Below are positions 1 through 8,214 of a stretch of 34,858 nucleotides of DNA, piece after piece (the stretch's first letter is position 1; each line of letters starts with the position of its first letter). The DNA lies in contig UQAI01000011.1 of the NCBI GenBank assembly GCA_900538885.1, forward strand, positions 1-34,858, in the 5' to 3' direction. The position numbers and the translations under genes were made by a program. This DNA comes from an uncultured Mollicutes bacterium. Its GTDB lineage: Bacteria; Bacillota_I; Bacilli_A; ML615J-28; CAG-313. The notes under the pieces are model-generated. The model was not told where the DNA came from and did not search any database. It saw nothing but the letters and a program-made list of their open reading frames with translations.

Positions 1-45
1 TATACTTAATATAAGCATCATAAATAATACTATTATTTTCTTCAT
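1..45 (-). CDS. Start of an exported or membrane protein, cut by the left window edge
   Basis: Only the first 15 codons are visible, reading MKKIIVLFMMLILSI: two lysines followed by an unbroken hydrophobic run, the typical beginning of a signal peptide, lipoprotein signal or first membrane helix. The ATG at 43-45 is preceded by an AAAGGA-type ribosome binding site about ten bases upstream, which supports it as a true start. Everything after the hydrophobic run lies outside the window, so family and function cannot be given. It is the first sizeable gene downstream of the leader region at 46-343. Confidence 0.5.
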   Translation of the reverse strand, partial: MKKIIVLFMMLILSI

Positions 46-91
46 TTTTATTTAATCCTTTCTTTTATTCTTAGATTAAGTTAATATACTT

Positions 92-142
92 TTATTCTGA
101 CAACTCTTTGATAATTCGCATTAATACTAAATAAATCTTCAT
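92..142 (-). CDS. Candidate 16-codon peptide ORF
   Basis: A very short ORF reads MKIYLVLMRIIKELSE and ends in TAA. It is preceded by a strong GGGAGGT ribosome binding site five bases from its ATG, better than that of many full genes here. It lies between the intrinsic terminator at 213-242 and the partial exported-protein gene at 1-45, with 46 bases between its stop and that gene. It may be a leader peptide or a small membrane-associated peptide, or it may be chance. No family is recognised. Confidence 0.3.
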   Translation of the reverse strand: MKIYLVLMRIIKELSE

Positions 143-212
143 ATAGTACCTCCCATAGTATGCTTTCTCACCATTATAATATATAGTTATATATAATAAT
201 CTATTTTTAGGC

Positions 213-242
213 AAAAAAAGCCCCCTTTTCCTAGGAGTGCTT
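213..242 (-). terminator. Intrinsic terminator in the leader region
   Basis: On the minus strand AAGC(A)CTCCT pairs with AGGGGGCTT around a six-base loop, with one bulged A and one G-U pair, followed by seven T. It lies about 70 bases downstream of a promoter at 315-343 and about 170 bases before the partial gene at 1-45. It could end a short RNA, act as an attenuator in that gene's leader, or end the maf transcript. Confidence 0.6.
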
Positions 243-314
243 ATTTCTAGTCATTATGTGTTTTCTTAAGAGTGTTATAAAGCAAACTTAGGAAATGTTA
301 CTTAATACACCCTA

Positions 315-343
315 ACTATATCATAGTATTAATAATAATGCAA
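315..343 (-). promoter_or_regulatory. Promoter overlapping a palindrome, 5' of the leader RNA
   Basis: TTGCAT at 338-343, a 17-base spacer and TATAGT at 315-320 form a good housekeeping promoter reading leftward. The -35 is one arm of the inverted repeat ATGCAAA-TAT-TTTGCAT (338-354), which could be an operator. The 390 bases between the partial gene and maf otherwise hold only the terminator at 213-242 and the tiny ORF at 92-142. Confidence 0.5.
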
Positions 344-434
344 ATATTTTGCATAACATCAGTAACAACTTTTGTTTTTTAATTAATGGTTATTCACTAA
401 GACTTTAAGGGATTATTTAGTCGAAATGAATGTA

Positions 435-992
435 CTACTCAATCTTATCTTTTATTTTTTGATAGACTGCTGAAATAGGAAGCCCCATAATATTATAGTA
501 ATCACCAGTTATTCCTCTAATATATTTACAACAGCTGCCTTGTATAGCATAGCTACCAGCCTTATCATATATATATTCACTATGAATATAATTATCTATT
601 TCTTGATCTGTCATTTCATTAAATGTAACACAGGAAGTTTCGTAGAACTTCTCCTTTTTTTCTTTACTTATGATGCTTACACCAGTTATCACTTTATGAG
701 TTTTGTTTGATAATTTTTTAAGCATATTAAATGCATCTATGTATTCTTTGGGTTTACCAAGAATTTCATTATCTATTACTACTATTGTATCTGCTCCTAT
801 GACAATATCATTAGGATAATTTTTAAATACATCAGTTGCCTTTTGGTATGATAACTCCATTACTACTTCTTCTGGTGTTAAATTGTTATCAATTTGTTCT
901 TCTATTTTTGAGGGTATAACTAAATGTTTAATTCCCGCAAGATTTAGTATTTCGGTTCTTCTTGGTGAGTTTGACGCAAGTATTATTCTCAT
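435..992 (-). CDS. maf: Maf-like nucleoside triphosphate pyrophosphatase
   Basis: A 185-residue cytoplasmic protein of the Maf/HAM1 superfamily, which hydrolyses non-canonical or modified nucleoside triphosphates (dTTP/UTP or m7GTP type) to monophosphate and pyrophosphate. The N-terminal signature LASNSPRRTEIL sits at residues 5-16. GADTIVVIDNEILGKP follows at about 66-81 with the catalytic aspartate, then the THKVITGV segment, and the length is normal for the family. The ATG has an AGAAAGGA site six bases upstream. It is the last gene of the tilS-ftsH-rqcP-maf group, but a long hairpin at 1009-1050 separates it from rqcP, so it may be transcribed at a lower level. Which Maf subfamily (YhdE or YceF type) was not determined. 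Confidence 0.93.
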   Translation of the reverse strand: MRIILASNSPRRTEILNLAGIKHLVIPSKIEEQIDNNLTPEEVVMELSYQKATDVFKNYPNDIVIGADTIVVIDNEILGKPKEYIDAFNMLKKLSNKTHKVITGVSIISKEKKEKFYETSCVTFNEMTDQEIDNYIHSEYIYDKAGSYAIQGSCCKYIRGITGDYYNIMGLPISAVYQKIKDKIE

Positions 993-1008
993 AATATTCC
1001 TTTCTAAG

Positions 1009-1050
1009 AAAAAGGATAATAACGACTATATTATTGTTATTACCCTTTTT
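1009..1050. terminator. Long hairpin between rqcP and maf
   Basis: AAAAAGG-A-TAATAAC pairs with GTTATTA-C-CCTTTTT: 15-base arms with a single mismatch around a 12-base loop. It has T runs on both strands. On the minus strand it follows the rqcP stop at once and ends a few bases before the maf ribosome binding site, so it is a terminator or partial terminator inside the gene group. Confidence 0.6.
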
Positions 1051-1055
1051 AATAT

Positions 1056-1313
1056 TTAATTTATTAATTGTTCTGACACTAGTTCATACATTAAACTTGC
1101 ATCAGCCTTTTTGGTTGAATCAACTAATGAAGTAACTTTAACTTCAATTATTTTTCTTCCGTATTGAATTTTAATTAAATCTCCAACCTTAAGTTCTTTA
1201 GCTGGTTTGGCTGGCAAGTTATTTACATAAACTCTTTCAGCTTCGCTGGCTTCTTTAGCTAAGGTTCTTCGTTTAATTAATCTTGACACTTTTAGATATT
1301 TATCTAATCTCAT
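1056..1313 (-). CDS. rqcP: RqcP-type S4 RNA-binding protein of ribosome quality control
   Basis: An 85-residue protein consisting almost entirely of one S4 domain, beginning MRLDKYLKVSRLIKRRTLAK, with the basic KVGDLIKIQYGRKIIEVKV strand region. This is the RqcP/YabO family. In Bacillus it binds stalled 50S-peptidyl-tRNA complexes and works with RqcH in adding C-terminal alanine tails. The start overlaps the ftsH stop by one base (TAATG), indicating translational coupling. Its linkage to tilS and ftsH groups RNA modification with protein quality control. HslR/Hsp15-like heat-shock proteins are the alternative, but length and low-GC Gram-positive context favour RqcP. Confidence 0.88.
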   Translation of the reverse strand: MRLDKYLKVSRLIKRRTLAKEASEAERVYVNNLPAKPAKELKVGDLIKIQYGRKIIEVKVTSLVDSTKKADASLMYELVSEQLIN

Positions 1314-3361
1314 TATTTAGGTTCACTTTCGTTTGATTGGTTGTTTCCTTCAAGTTCATTTACAGCTTTTTGTTCAGCTTGATCAATGGCTTCAAGGCGA
1401 CTAGCTTCAGCTTCTGCCATTTTTGCTTTTTTCTTTTCCCACCAATTTAGGCGACCAGTATTAACAAGTTCATCAATATCTTCTTTTGTTAATGTTTCGA
1501 TTTCAACTAAGTGTTTAGCAAGTAAATCTAGAAGTTGTCTATTGTCTTTTAGAATTTGTTCACCTTGTTCGTAACATTCATTAATAATCTTACGTACTTC
1601 ATTATCGATTTCAAGAGCAACTTGATCTGAGAAGTTTTTATCCGACATATAGTCACGTCCTAAGAATACTTGTGAACTATTGCGTTCGTATTGAACTGGG
1701 CCTAAACTACTCATACCATATTCAGTTACCATTGCACGTGCGATAGCTGTTGCTTTTCTAAAGTCGTCATGTGCACCTGTTGTCATTTGGTTAAACACCA
1801 TTTGTTCAGCAATACGACCAGCAAGTAAACTTGTGATTTGAGCTGTTAAAGTTTGTTTTGTTTGTAAGAATGTTTCTTCAGCAGGAGTCATTAAGTTATA
1901 TCCACCAGCATCACCACGAGGAACAATTGTTATTTTTTGAACAACAGCAGCATATTTTAATCTAATACCAATAACCGCATGACCTGATTCATGATAAGCA
2001 ACTAAAGCTTTTTCAGTATCCGTATATTTCTTAGATTTCTTAGCAGGACCCATCATTACTCTATCGACAGCTTCATCAATATGGTAGATTTTAATTTCAC
2101 GACAATTTTCTCTAGCCGCAAGAAGGGCTGCTTCATTAAGTAAGTTTTCTAGATCAGCTCCACTAAATCCTGGAGTACGTCTAGCGATATCCATTAGATT
2201 TACTCTTGGAGATAAGTGTTTGTTTCGAGCATGAACTTTTAAGATTTCTTCTCTTGCATTTACATCAGGAAGTGAAATATGAATTTGTCTATCAAATCTT
2301 CCTGGTCTAAGTAGGGCTGGGTCTAAGATATCCGCACGGTTTGTTGCGGCCATAACGATAATACCAGTATTAGTACCAAAACCATCCATTTCAACAAGTA
2401 GTTGGTTAAGTGTTTGTTCTCTTTCATCATGTCCACCACCAAGACCTGTACCACGTTGACGTCCAACTGCATCAATTTCATCAATAAAGATAATGCATGG
2501 AGCGTTTTGTTTTGCGGTCTTAAACATATCACGAACACGGCTTGCACCGACACCTACAAACATTTCAACGAAATCTGAACCTGAAATTGTGAAGAATGGA
2601 ACATTTGCCTCACCTGCTACAGCTCTAGCAAGTAGGGTTTTACCTGTTCCTGGAGGACCTACTAATAGGATACCTTTAGGAATTCTTGCACCCATTTCGA
2701 AATACTTCTTAGGATTTTTCAAGAAGTCAACAATTTCAATCATTTCTTCTTTTTCTTCTTGAAGACCTGCTACATCTTTAAATGTTGTACCTGATTTACG
2801 GCTAAGTCTTGCACGACTCTTACCAAAATCAAATGCTTGATTATTTGATTTGTTACCACTTCTAATGATAAAAATAACAAGACCAACACATAAGAAAATT
2901 GGTAAAATAATACTGATTAAACTTAAAATGCTGAATGAAGAATTTAGCTCAGGTGTATTAAAATCAAAATAGTTTGCCGCATCTTTATCTAAGTTCAATC
3001 TTTTTACTTCTTTTGCATATTCTAATAATTCTTTATAATCAGAAGCATAAAGTATAGTTGTAAAATTAGTATACTCTCCACCTTGATCTTTTTTGTATTT
3101 ACCAGTGATTACATAATAACCATTGTTATCACCAGTTGCGCTTTTACTATTTATACTTAAGTAAGGTATATCCGCATTTAATGTTGTACCATCTGCACTA
3201 ATTCTATTTAAGAATGTTGCAGGATCAACTTCTTCAGTCTTACTACCAGTACCTAGTACTGCTCTAATAATTCCAAAAATTACTAAAGCGATAATGAGAA
3301 GCATAAATAAACTTCCCCATCCAAATTTACGTTTTGGACTATTATTATTTACTTCCGCCAT
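1313..3361 (-). CDS. ftsH: ATP-dependent zinc metalloprotease FtsH
   Basis: A 682-residue membrane protease that extracts and degrades misfolded membrane and regulatory proteins. A first membrane helix lies at about 17-37, an extracytoplasmic domain at 40-140 and a second helix at about 142-167. The AAA domain follows, with Walker A GPPGTGKT at 235-242, Walker B IIFIDEID near 290-297, and the ATNR and RPGRFDR second region of homology. The zinc site HESGH is at 457-461, with the further acidic ligand expected downstream in the peptidase domain. The C-terminal tail is charged and probably disordered. Length and order of domains are normal. Both ends overlap neighbouring genes by one base as TAATG, coupling translation to tilS upstream and rqcP downstream. 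Confidence 0.98.
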   Translation of the reverse strand: MAEVNNNSPKRKFGWGSLFMLLIIALVIFGIIRAVLGTGSKTEEVDPATFLNRISADGTTLNADIPYLSINSKSATGDNNGYYVITGKYKKDQGGEYTNFTTILYASDYKELLEYAKEVKRLNLDKDAANYFDFNTPELNSSFSILSLISIILPIFLCVGLVIFIIRSGNKSNNQAFDFGKSRARLSRKSGTTFKDVAGLQEEKEEMIEIVDFLKNPKKYFEMGARIPKGILLVGPPGTGKTLLARAVAGEANVPFFTISGSDFVEMFVGVGASRVRDMFKTAKQNAPCIIFIDEIDAVGRQRGTGLGGGHDEREQTLNQLLVEMDGFGTNTGIIVMAATNRADILDPALLRPGRFDRQIHISLPDVNAREEILKVHARNKHLSPRVNLMDIARRTPGFSGADLENLLNEAALLAARENCREIKIYHIDEAVDRVMMGPAKKSKKYTDTEKALVAYHESGHAVIGIRLKYAAVVQKITIVPRGDAGGYNLMTPAEETFLQTKQTLTAQITSLLAGRIAEQMVFNQMTTGAHDDFRKATAIARAMVTEYGMSSLGPVQYERNSSQVFLGRDYMSDKNFSDQVALEIDNEVRKIINECYEQGEQILKDNRQLLDLLAKHLVEIETLTKEDIDELVNTGRLNWWEKKKAKMAEAEASRLEAIDQAEQKAVNELEGNNQSNESEPK

Positions 3362-4617
3362 TATTTTCCTCCTTTATAGCCAAGTACAGCTAAAACTTTA
3401 TTGTCTTCATCACAAAGTAATAAAATATTCTTTTTGGTTAAATAAGGTATTTTGTACTTTGTTAGAAAATCACTCACTAATTTATTAGCTATTTTATCAC
3501 CAGGTTCTCTATTTCTTATGATTACCGGCAATCTTTCTATATTATAACATAATTCTTTGTGAGGTGTGATAAAATTACAATTATTTTTACTAACTATAAC
3601 TTTTCTATTATCTGGTAAATCATATATACCTTCTTTATCAATTATTCGTTTATATTCAAGTGGTATAATACTTTCTTCAGTAAATTTGATTGTATCATAT
3701 TCTTTAATTAACGCTAGTTGTGGGGTAATTGCACTTACCAAATTTGTTTTTTGTGACAAAATCTTTTTTTCGATTTCTGTAATACATTGATGTGATAAAT
3801 TATATTTTTTTAATAATCTAAAAATAACTTGACGCCTCATAAATAGTGATAAACTTAAATAATCTTGACGTGACAACTGGTAAGTTATAATATCATTTTT
3901 ATTATTTACCATTATTTTATCTTTTATAAAGGCAATCTCTTCCTTTTCAATTATTTCATTTGCACTTAAAATTGTTTGACTATAATAATTGATTGCACTA
4001 TATAAATTGGGGTTTTCCTCTAAAAGAATTGGTGTTATTAAATGTCTTATTCTATTTCTTGTATAATCGAGTTCACTATTACTACTGTCTTCATAATATT
4101 CAATATTATTTAATGACGCATATTCTTTTATTTTTGTTTTTGGAAGTTCAAGTAGTGGACGATACAAAATATTATTATGATATATAGTTTCTTTTTCAAT
4201 ACCACCATACCCTTTTAATGATGATGATTTTAGTAATCTCATAATAATAGTTTCTAGGTTATCATTTGCATGGTGAGCCAATAAAATATACTTGATGTTT
4301 TCTTTTTTTGCGATATCTTCAAAAAATTTATATCTCTTATTTCTCGCAATAGACTGAAAATTACCATCATCGATATGATCTAGTCTCATAACGTAACATT
4401 TTATACCGCGTTCATCACAAAATTTTTTAATATACGCTTCTTCAATTTCTGATTGTAATCTTTTTTGATGATTAACGTGAGCCACCACTATTTGTGTAAT
4501 CGGTAAAGCTTTAATTGCTAAATGAAGTAAAACCATTGAATCAACGCCAGTTGAACAAGCTACTAAAGCTTTTTCTCTATTTAGTTTTCTCTTTAAATCA
4601 TTAATTATTTTTTCCAT
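3361..4617 (-). CDS. tilS: tRNA(Ile)-lysidine synthase
   Basis: TilS modifies C34 of the CAU-anticodon isoleucine tRNA to lysidine using ATP and lysine, so that it reads AUA; it is essential in most bacteria. The PP-loop motif appears as STGVDS at about 21-26, a frequent variant of SGGxDS in this group. HHANDN and the linker region follow, and the C-terminal TilS domain contains RNREPGDKI and FLTKYKIPYLTKKN. The 418 residues are full length. The ATG at 4617 has GGAG nine bases upstream and lies behind a clean promoter at 4638-4666. It is the first gene of the operon continuing into ftsH. There is no hpt between tilS and ftsH, unlike the Bacillus arrangement. Confidence 0.96.
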   Translation of the reverse strand: MEKIINDLKRKLNREKALVACSTGVDSMVLLHLAIKALPITQIVVAHVNHQKRLQSEIEEAYIKKFCDERGIKCYVMRLDHIDDGNFQSIARNKRYKFFEDIAKKENIKYILLAHHANDNLETIIMRLLKSSSLKGYGGIEKETIYHNNILYRPLLELPKTKIKEYASLNNIEYYEDSSNSELDYTRNRIRHLITPILLEENPNLYSAINYYSQTILSANEIIEKEEIAFIKDKIMVNNKNDIITYQLSRQDYLSLSLFMRRQVIFRLLKKYNLSHQCITEIEKKILSQKTNLVSAITPQLALIKEYDTIKFTEESIIPLEYKRIIDKEGIYDLPDNRKVIVSKNNCNFITPHKELCYNIERLPVIIRNREPGDKIANKLVSDFLTKYKIPYLTKKNILLLCDEDNKVLAVLGYKGGK

Positions 4618-4637
4618 AATTTAGCACTCCAATATTT

Positions 4638-4666
4638 ATTATACTATAAGTAATGTTAAAAGTAAA
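4638..4666 (-). promoter_or_regulatory. Promoter of the tilS-ftsH-rqcP operon
   Basis: TTTACT at 4661-4666, a 17-base spacer and a perfect TATAAT at 4638-4643 read leftward into tilS. The start of transcription would fall only about 15 bases before the coding region. Confidence 0.8.
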
Positions 4667-4678
4667 TAATTTAAACTG

Positions 4679-4704
4679 AAAGATAACTGAAATTTGTTAT
4701 CTTT
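4679..4704. repeat. Inverted repeat in the tilS/hydrolase divergent region
   Basis: AAAGATAAC and GTTATCTTT form perfect nine-base arms around an eight-base spacer, followed on the plus strand by TT. A TTGACA (4705-4710) starts right after the right arm, but no -10 lies at 17 bases; TGATAATGT at 4722-4730 resembles an extended -10. The repeat may be an operator or a weak plus-strand terminator in the leader of the hydrolase-murF-ddl operon. Confidence 0.35.
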
Positions 4705-4744
4705 TTGACATTTTCTGAATATGATAATGTGAAGCGAGGTTATT

Positions 4745-5497
4745 ATGGAATACATATATGATAAATTAAAAATTAACTATGATATTAAAGGGATGGGCCC
4801 ACCACTTATTTTACTACATGGTTGGGGAACTAATCTTCATACTTTTGATTATGTTAGTAAATATCTTGAAAGTAGTTATACAATTTATATGATTGATTTA
4901 CCTGGATTTGGCAATAGCGATGAACCGAGATATGCCTACAACCTAAGTAATTACGTTCATTTTTTATGTACTTTTATTGAAGAACTACAAATCGAAAACC
5001 CTATTATTTTAGGTCATTCATTTGGTGGAAGAATTGCGATTAAATATGCAAGTATTAGTAAAAATATTAATAAACTAATTCTCGTTGATAGTGCTGGAAT
5101 TAGGAAGCGCCGAACTATAAAACAATCTTTTAGTATTTTAAAATACAAATATTTGAAATACTATTATCGAAAAACAAAGAATATTGCTAAATACAATCAG
5201 CTAACTACTTCTAGTGGCAGTAGTGATTATATTGCCTCTAGTGCTGTTATGAAGGGAACTCTTTCAAAAGTTATTAAAGAAGATCTTAAAAAGTATTTAT
5301 CTCATATTAGTGTTGAAACATTAATCATTTGGGGTAGAGATGATGAGGAAACACCTTATACGGATGCTTTATATATGCATAAAAAAATACCAAATAGTGG
5401 TCTTGTAACCTTTGATGATGTAGGTCATTTCCCTTATTTGGAACGTAAAAACTATTTTAAGTTGGTATTGAAAAAATTCTTAGAGGTTGATAATTAA
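4745..5497 (+). CDS. Alpha/beta hydrolase (lipase/esterase-like)
   Basis: A 250-residue cytoplasmic alpha/beta-hydrolase. The oxyanion segment LLHGWGTN lies near residue 24 and the nucleophile elbow GHSFGG near 96-101. An acidic residue in the WGRDDEETP region and the catalytic histidine in DVGHFPYLE near the C terminus complete the triad. There is no signal peptide. The ATG has GAGG five bases upstream. Its stop overlaps the MurF-like start (TAATG), so it is translationally coupled to a wall-precursor ligase, with ddl next. The natural substrate is unknown. A role on a wall or lipid precursor is suggested only by context; haloalkane dehalogenase-like or lysophospholipase-like activities are equally possible. 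Confidence 0.85.
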   Translation: MEYIYDKLKINYDIKGMGPPLILLHGWGTNLHTFDYVSKYLESSYTIYMIDLPGFGNSDEPRYAYNLSNYVHFLCTFIEELQIENPIILGHSFGGRIAIKYASISKNINKLILVDSAGIRKRRTIKQSFSILKYKYLKYYYRKTKNIAKYNQLTTSSGSSDYIASSAVMKGTLSKVIKEDLKKYLSHISVETLIIWGRDDEETPYTDALYMHKKIPNSGLVTFDDVGHFPYLERKNYFKLVLKKFLEVDN

Positions 5498-7035
5498 TGT
5501 GGTTTTTTGAACTATTTAATTTAATGGTTTTAATTATTTTATACATACTATTATTAAACCATTCTTTAAACATGTACCAACAATATCATTATGACACTAA
5601 AAAGTATATTAAAACTATTCCTAAATTATATTCTTGTAATAAGTTAATGTGGTTTATCTATTTTGTTACTATATTTAGTTTAATAACAAATCCATATCTA
5701 ACTATTATTAATCTTATTTTGTGTTTAATTATGGTAATTAAACCACCAAAATACATTATAAAGCTTAAAATAACAAAAAGGATTTTACGACTTATTTTAA
5801 CTTATATTATTTGTTTAATTCTTTTACTTTTTATTCCGCTAAATTACTATTATGCTTTTATACTGGTAAATTTATTTATACCATTACTCATTATTGGATG
5901 TAACTATATTAATCATCCTATTGAAAAACTAATTAATAATTATTACATTAAACAAGCTAAAGCAAAATTACTTCAAAATAAAAGTTTAATTAAAATCGCA
6001 ATAACTGGAAGTTATGGTAAAACCACCACTAAAAACATAATAACTCATATACTTAAAGATGATTATTTAACTGTTGCGACACCAAAATCATATAACACTC
6101 TTTTAGGAATTACCAGAACTATAAATGACAACATTAAACCAAATAGTGAAATTTTCGTTTGTGAACTTGGAACAAATCATTTAGGTGAAATTAGAGAAAT
6201 GTCTCATTTTTTAAGGCCCCATATTGCTTGTATTACCGAGGTTGGGCCTCAACATTTAGAGACTTTTAATACTATTGACAATGTGTTAAAAGCTAAATTT
6301 GAAATTATTGAAACAATGGGATTTAATAAATCTTTAATCTTAAATGGTGATAATTCTCTGATTAAAAATAAACAAATTATTACTATTAGAGATACCTGTT
6401 ATGTTGGTATAAATGAAGATAACAATATATATGCAAAAGATATTAACCTATGTAAAGATAACATTACTTTTATTATTGTTTGTGGTGAGGAAAATCTAAA
6501 GATTGAAACAAAACTTTTAGGCATCCATAATGTTTATAATATTCTTATTGCCTATGGTGTAGTTAAAGCTTTACGAAAATATAACATATTTATTAGTAAT
6601 GATGACTTTTGTAAAAAGATTAAGTTGTTAAATCCTATACCTCATCGTTTAGAATATAAAGAAATCGAAAACATTCACATTTATGACGATAGTTATAATT
6701 CAAACTTTAGGGGTTTCAAAAACGCAATAGACATCATGAAGTTAACAACCCATCCTAGAGTAATCATTACACCAGGCATTGTCGATGCAGGCAAATTAAG
6801 TGGAGAAATTAACACAAATATTGCTGAAAAGTTGTTGAATAATTTTGATGATATTTATTTAGTTAAAAATAAAATGTCAGTATATTATCAACAAGTTCTA
6901 GATAAAAACAATCAACCTTATTATACGTTTGATAGTTTTAATGAAGCATTTAATCATTTTAAAAATAAATATAAAAATAAAGAAGTTAATCTTTTAATTG
7001 AAAACGACTTACCAGATAACTTCTTAGAAAGGTAA
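5497..7035 (+). CDS. murF: MurF-like Mur ligase with an N-terminal membrane domain
   Basis: A 512-residue Mur-family ligase, probably joining D-Ala-D-Ala to the UDP-MurNAc-tripeptide. The first ~140 residues are not the usual MurF uridine-binding domain. Instead there are about five hydrophobic segments (approximately 4-22, 49-66, 67-82, 96-114, 117-136). The catalytic part then starts at about 165, with the ATP P-loop GSYGKTTTK at 171-179, CELGTNHLGEI near 222-232, the nucleotide-binding region around ILNGDN, and a C-terminal domain with YDDSYNSNFRGF. The following gene, ddl, makes the dipeptide substrate, which supports MurF over other Mur ligases. The membrane part suggests action on a lipid-attached or membrane-localised precursor; that is inference. 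Confidence 0.85.
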   Translation: MWFFELFNLMVLIILYILLLNHSLNMYQQYHYDTKKYIKTIPKLYSCNKLMWFIYFVTIFSLITNPYLTIINLILCLIMVIKPPKYIIKLKITKRILRLILTYIICLILLLFIPLNYYYAFILVNLFIPLLIIGCNYINHPIEKLINNYYIKQAKAKLLQNKSLIKIAITGSYGKTTTKNIITHILKDDYLTVATPKSYNTLLGITRTINDNIKPNSEIFVCELGTNHLGEIREMSHFLRPHIACITEVGPQHLETFNTIDNVLKAKFEIIETMGFNKSLILNGDNSLIKNKQIITIRDTCYVGINEDNNIYAKDINLCKDNITFIIVCGEENLKIETKLLGIHNVYNILIAYGVVKALRKYNIFISNDDFCKKIKLLNPIPHRLEYKEIENIHIYDDSYNSNFRGFKNAIDIMKLTTHPRVIITPGIVDAGKLSGEINTNIAEKLLNNFDDIYLVKNKMSVYYQQVLDKNNQPYYTFDSFNEAFNHFKNKYKNKEVNLLIENDLPDNFLER

Positions 7036-7037
7036 AT

Positions 7038-8174
7038 ATGAATAATAAATTAAAAATTGGAATTATTATTGGTGGAAAATCAGTAGAACACGATATATCT
7101 ATTTTGTCTGGATTACAAGTATATCATGCTTTAAATAAGGATAAATATGAACCTACCATTTTTTATCTCACCAAAGAAAACATTTGGTTAACTGGTAAAA
7201 TACTTGAAGATCTTATTACTTATAAAAATAGTAACTTCAACAAATGTAGCCAAATATACTTCTATCAAAAAAAGGGAAAAGTACATTATCAAACAGTTAA
7301 CAAAAAGGGTAAATCTAAAGAAATTGATGTATTTATTCCCGTTTTACACGGTGATGGAACTGAAGATGGAACAATTAGTGCCTTCTTAGATTTACTAAAT
7401 GTCCCATATACTTCTTCTTGTCTAACCTCTTCTAGTATCGCCCAAGACAAGATCTATACTAAGCAAATCTTACAAGCGGAAAATATTCCTACTCTTCCAT
7501 TTGTTAAAATGACTTGCGATACATATTATCCCGAAATTTTAAAAGAAATTAGTGAAAAAATCAATTATCCTGTTATTATCAAACCAGCTAGACTTGGTTC
7601 AAGTATTGGAATTACTACCGCTAATAGTGAAGATACTTTAAGAAAAGGAATTGAAGAAGGATTAAAGTTTGGACCTAGGCTTTTAATAGAGCCTAAATTA
7701 ACTGATTTTAAAGAATATAACCTTGCTTTATATAAAGAAGGAAACAATATCAAATATTCTTGTATTGAGGAAGTTAAAAAATTTGATGAAATTCTTTCAT
7801 TTACTGATAAGTATGAGCGAATTGATAAATTAGATGATTCATCCAATCGTATTATTCCTGCAATCATTAGTGATAAAATGGAACAGTACATTAAAGATAT
7901 ATGTACTAAGGCATATTATGTTTTAGATATGAAAGGTGTAGTTCGAATTGATTGTATATTAGATGTTACTACTAATAATATATATATTAACGAGATTAAC
8001 ACAATACCTGGTTCTTTTGCCTTTTATCTATTTGATAAAGCAGGCATTAGTTTCCCTAAACTAATTGATATTGCCATAAAACAAGCAATTTTATCTAAAC
8101 AAGCAAATGCACAATATCTTAAAGTTTTTTCATCTAGCGTTTTAAGTAAAAAAGGCACAAAACTATCTAAATAG
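7038..8174 (+). CDS. ddl: D-alanine--D-alanine ligase
   Basis: A 378-residue ATP-grasp ligase that joins two D-alanines with ATP for peptidoglycan precursor synthesis. Motifs in order are GGKSVEHDISILSG at 12-25, the HGDGTEDGT loop, VIIKPARLGSSIG (ATP-binding lysine and glycine-rich loop), the omega-loop region SFTDKYERI, and the metal-binding end INEINTIPGSF. The omega loop has the F..DKY pattern of D-Ala-adding ligases and not the histidine pattern of VanA-type D-lactate ligases, though this is judged by eye. AAAGG lies five bases before the ATG, and only two bases separate it from murF. The operon ends at the hairpin 8215-8257. Confidence 0.93.
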   Translation: MNNKLKIGIIIGGKSVEHDISILSGLQVYHALNKDKYEPTIFYLTKENIWLTGKILEDLITYKNSNFNKCSQIYFYQKKGKVHYQTVNKKGKSKEIDVFIPVLHGDGTEDGTISAFLDLLNVPYTSSCLTSSSIAQDKIYTKQILQAENIPTLPFVKMTCDTYYPEILKEISEKINYPVIIKPARLGSSIGITTANSEDTLRKGIEEGLKFGPRLLIEPKLTDFKEYNLALYKEGNNIKYSCIEEVKKFDEILSFTDKYERIDKLDDSSNRIIPAIISDKMEQYIKDICTKAYYVLDMKGVVRIDCILDVTTNNIYINEINTIPGSFAFYLFDKAGISFPKLIDIAIKQAILSKQANAQYLKVFSSSVLSKKGTKLSK

Positions 8175-8214
8175 CTATATTAAATATTTCAATACTACTA
8201 AACTCATAGTTAAG

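Noticed and set aside
213..308. Known riboswitch classes or 4.5S, 6S, tmRNA in the left leader
   Set aside because: The conserved cores I know for TPP, purine, preQ1, fluoride, T-box and SRP RNA are not present; it is left as an unassigned leader or small RNA.
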